From Euryarchaeota archaeon UBA550 (GTDB taxonomy: Archaea > Thermoplasmatota > Poseidoniia > Poseidoniales > Poseidoniaceae), in NCBI GenBank assembly GCA_002506705.1, contig DAYA01000004.1, forward strand, positions 1 to 26,395: 26,395 nucleotides of DNA. The letters are read 5' to 3'. Shown here piece after piece: positions 24,053-26,395 of this stretch. The notes below the pieces were generated by a model. That model was given only the letters and a program-made list of their open reading frames with translations. It was not told the origin of the DNA and made no database searches. How positions within the stretch are numbered: position 1 is the stretch's first letter; the number at the start of each line of letters is the position of its first letter. The translations under genes and the position numbers were made by a program.

Positions 24053-25432
24053 TTACTCTTCTTGAGTAATTGCGCCTTTTGTGCGTAAGTAATCGAAGGA
24101 TTTCTTCGCAGGCACGAATGTCAATAACCCGATTACTGCTAGCAGGTTGCCGATTGAGAGCAGGTAGCAAATAGCAACTGAGAATACTGCTAATCCGTCG
24201 CTGAGACGGTCTTCATCTCCACATAGCAATTTAGCAAATGATAGCATTATGCAGCAACCAATTACGCTAGCCCAAGCCGCCCCCATAACTCCGTAATGCG
24301 GGATTAGCACCCAACCAGAAATACCTGCAGCTAGGACAACTAGCGCGATTAGTGTAGTAAATCTCCAGGGGTTATGGCCCGCTTGAAGTGCGACATACCA
24401 TGGCACTGCCAACAGCGTCATCGCCCAACCTGCGAGTAGGATATCGAATACCTGTACCGCATCCGAATAATCCGAATCGAAGAATCTAGGAATCGAAAAA
24501 GAAACGATAGCATGGCCCGCAATCAAACCAATAGGTAGCAGGACAATCGTCCAGTGGTGTGCAATAAGCATACGATTACTGAATTTTACAGGGTTATCTC
24601 TCGCTTCACCGAGATATGGTAGTAGTGCAGCCCGCATTGCTTGTGGTAACATAATTCCAGCAATCCATGCAAGTTGAGCAACATGGTACAAGCTAACATC
24701 ATCGTAAGAAGATAGACCGGCTAACAGGAATTTTTCGAGTCTTGTTACGTATGGTAAGATACCCAAGGTTACTGCAAATGGGAGAGCTGAAATTAGCAGT
24801 GTTCGCTTTGAATTCCACTCAGGTGGTAAATCGCCATTTCCATCTTTTGCAAGCCTCTCTCCAATCCATAAAGTTCCAATTAGAGAAATAAAAACTCCAA
24901 TTGCAAAACCACAGGCATAAATCGTCGGAGAATCGTAATCATTTACTAAGAAAACATAGTAGAATATTGTTGTAATTATGCGCTCAATTAATTTGAGAAT
25001 AGACTCTATTCTTGCCTCACCCAAAGCTCTCAACATCGCCTTGTGCGGGTAGGACATAATGTGGCCAAATGCAACAAAAGCACAGGCCACCAACAACCCA
25101 GTTGGAACATCATCCCATATGGCTGTAGAGACAATTGCACTACCGAGTAAAAAAGGAATAGCGATAAGCGCTTGTAGTTTGAGAACACGCCTCACGGCAA
25201 CTTTGCTGGCACTAGGATTACGAGGAACGTCTCTAGCAATGATCGTAGGAAGTCCAGCATCGATTAGAATGTACATTGTAGCAAATGCATCCAGTATCAC
25301 CACTAGCAGTCCGTAATCAGACTGCAGTAGGGCCTTTGCTAGTATGACTTGCCCGATGAGGCCGAAAATAATTGCCAGGCCATCGGAAGAGGCCAGCCAC
25401 ACGGTATCACGTGCTAATTTTGGCCTCCGCAT
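24053..25432 (-). CDS. Polysaccharide/lipid-linked oligosaccharide flippase (Wzx/MATE-like)
   Basis: This 459-residue integral membrane protein has about twelve or more hydrophobic helices. Its N-terminal pattern is typical of the Wzx/polysaccharide biosynthesis flippases: LARDTVWLASSDGLAIIFGL, then ILAKALLQSDYGLLVVILDA and DAGLPTIIARDVPRN. Such proteins move lipid-linked glycans across the cytoplasmic membrane. The C-terminal half (VLIPHYGVMGAAWASVIGCC) shows the usual G-x-x-G-A-A-W-A element. It probably works with glycosyltransferases such as the GT4-like protein at 22199. It lies 47 bases downstream of the cysteate synthase-like gene on the same strand and may be co-transcribed with it. 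The glycan is unknown. Confidence 0.85.
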   Translation of the reverse strand: MRRPKLARDTVWLASSDGLAIIFGLIGQVILAKALLQSDYGLLVVILDAFATMYILIDAGLPTIIARDVPRNPSASKVAVRRVLKLQALIAIPFLLGSAIVSTAIWDDVPTGLLVACAFVAFGHIMSYPHKAMLRALGEARIESILKLIERIITTIFYYVFLVNDYDSPTIYACGFAIGVFISLIGTLWIGERLAKDGNGDLPPEWNSKRTLLISALPFAVTLGILPYVTRLEKFLLAGLSSYDDVSLYHVAQLAWIAGIMLPQAMRAALLPYLGEARDNPVKFSNRMLIAHHWTIVLLPIGLIAGHAIVSFSIPRFFDSDYSDAVQVFDILLAGWAMTLLAVPWYVALQAGHNPWRFTTLIALVVLAAGISGWVLIPHYGVMGAAWASVIGCCIMLSFAKLLCGDEDRLSDGLAVFSVAICYLLSIGNLLAVIGLLTFVPAKKSFDYLRTKGAITQEE

Positions 25433-25479
25433 ACTCTTGCCAAGGAGTGTAAGGTTGTAAGAAAACCCCTAGAGGGCAA

Positions 25480-26395
25480 TCAGTTCAATGAGTCGAGAAT
25501 CCTTTGGACAAGATTTTCTTTAACGTCAGAGATCCATGGCTCTACAATCGTAGTCTCCTTTTCACCCTTCAAACGCTCCACTCCACCACCGCTTACATTG
25601 AGTAAAATGCAGTCATCCTTGGAGACATCACCCTTTTCTTTAGATTGAATTAGTGAAGCCAGTGCGACTTTTGCAGGTGATAGGACATCAATTCCTTCAA
25701 TACTTTCTAGGAGATTACCTGCTTCTCTTGCATCACTTTCTTCGACGATGTAGGTCTGACCATTGCTCGCCTCTAGAATATCATAAACTCCACCAATTAC
25801 AGAGTAAGCAGGGGTTTCACTCAACAAATAATCAGAATAAACCTCTACATTGCCTTCTGGGAAATCTTCGGAATTGAATTCTCGAGATTTTCTCTGCCAT
25901 GCGTTGTGTATTGGACAGTGCTCTGGATTTTGTGAGAGGTGAATTCTTGCAACTTCTCCCTTATAGTGCCCCGAATCTATTAGTCGCTGCATCATTTCGT
26001 AAACTCCGATCGGTCCTGGACCTCCACCCACGGCTTGGAAATAGTGGTCTGGCAATTTTCCGATTTCTTCATACGAATCCAAAATTAGAGACCCGATTCC
26101 ATCTCTCCTTGCGATATTGTGAGCTCCCCCTTCGAGTTGCCATCCCTCTAGGGATTTACTGAGTTCTTTGGCGACATCTTTTGCATCTTGGTATGTTCCA
26201 TCATTGACAACAACTACCTTGACGCTATCCATTTCCATTCCTTTCTGCACCCAAATCCTGTGAGCGTGAATATCCGCTACAACTACGATAAGTGGAAAAT
26301 TATCTTCTGCGCAAAAGTGTGTAAATGCTCTTGCTGTATTGCCTGCTGATGCACAAATCATCCCTGTGCAAGAATGGTCTTTCATTCTCTGTATA
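25480..26395 (-). CDS. Cysteate synthase-like PLP enzyme (threonine synthase family), 5' end missing
   Basis: The frame is open to the right edge, so the N-terminus, including the PLP-binding lysine region, lies outside the window. About 300 residues remain. Several segments match the cysteate synthase branch of the threonine synthase family as known from Methanosarcina: ICASAGNTARAF, GGAHNIARRDGIGS, LPDHYFQAVGGGPGPIGVYE, ETPAYSVIGGVYDIL, LLESIEGIDVLSPAKVALAS and KDDCILLNVSGGG. In Methanosarcina this enzyme makes L-cysteate from phosphoserine and sulfite for coenzyme M. Here the product is inferred; ordinary threonine synthase or another beta-replacement enzyme remains possible. It precedes the flippase gene by 47 bases. 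Confidence 0.75.
   Translation of the reverse strand, partial: IQRMKDHSCTGMICASAGNTARAFTHFCAEDNFPLIVVVADIHAHRIWVQKGMEMDSVKVVVVNDGTYQDAKDVAKELSKSLEGWQLEGGAHNIARRDGIGSLILDSYEEIGKLPDHYFQAVGGGPGPIGVYEMMQRLIDSGHYKGEVARIHLSQNPEHCPIHNAWQRKSREFNSEDFPEGNVEVYSDYLLSETPAYSVIGGVYDILEASNGQTYIVEESDAREAGNLLESIEGIDVLSPAKVALASLIQSKEKGDVSKDDCILLNVSGGGVERLKGEKETTIVEPWISDVKENLVQRILDSLN

Overview
The window reads as a piece of a marine planktonic archaeal genome, most likely Marine Group II Euryarchaeota (Candidatus Poseidoniales). Three things point there. It has an archaeal rps13-rps4-rps11-rpoD operon and an archaeal pantoate kinase. It has large secreted proteins with Asp-rich calcium-binding repeats and one C-terminal membrane anchor. 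Its spacing is very compact, with leaderless-looking promoters and GGTGA-type ribosome binding sites. The group assignment is inference from gene content; no marker phylogeny was run. I saw no rRNA, tRNA, CRISPR array, insertion sequence or phage gene, and no gene-free stretch exceeds 300 bases.

Layout, left to right. Bases 1-1983 hold the 5' end of an unidentified minus-strand gene, then pyrE overlapping a SAM methyltransferase with a THUMP-like C-terminus. Bases 1984-4595 hold a foldable leader and the ribosomal protein/RNA polymerase operon (S13, S4, S11, Rpo3). Bases 4637-7126 hold a pantoate kinase converging on a homologue of the eukaryotic CDIN1 (C15orf41) TPD-motif nuclease, preceded by a small SRPBCC-like protein. 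Bases 7205-9898 encode a surface protein (propeller-like repeats, thrombospondin type 3 repeats, anchor) whose 3' end overlaps the convergent leuS by 117 bp. LeuRS has a bacterial-type core and an archaeal-type C-terminus.

Upstream of leuS on the same strand is an 838-residue membrane protein with a large ectodomain and two cytoplasmic winged helices, apparently a membrane-tethered transcription factor. A 59-bp divergent region with two inverted repeats separates it from a metallo-beta-lactamase-fold hydrolase. Bases 15986-19444 encode a second surface protein with a WD40-like propeller, twelve copies of a D-x-F-P-x4-Q-W calcium-loop repeat, an anchor and a charged/Gln-rich cytoplasmic tail. 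A divergent promoter region leads to a winged-helix STAND-type ATPase (19550-21100).

The right end holds thioredoxin, divergent ribulose-phosphate 3-epimerase, a GT4-like glycosyltransferase, a four-helix membrane protein, a Wzx-like flippase, and a 5'-truncated homologue of cysteate synthase, an enzyme known from coenzyme M synthesis in Methanosarcina. The glycosyltransferase and flippase suggest cell-surface glycan assembly. The cysteate synthase homologue beside them raises the possibility of sulfonate metabolism in a non-methanogen.
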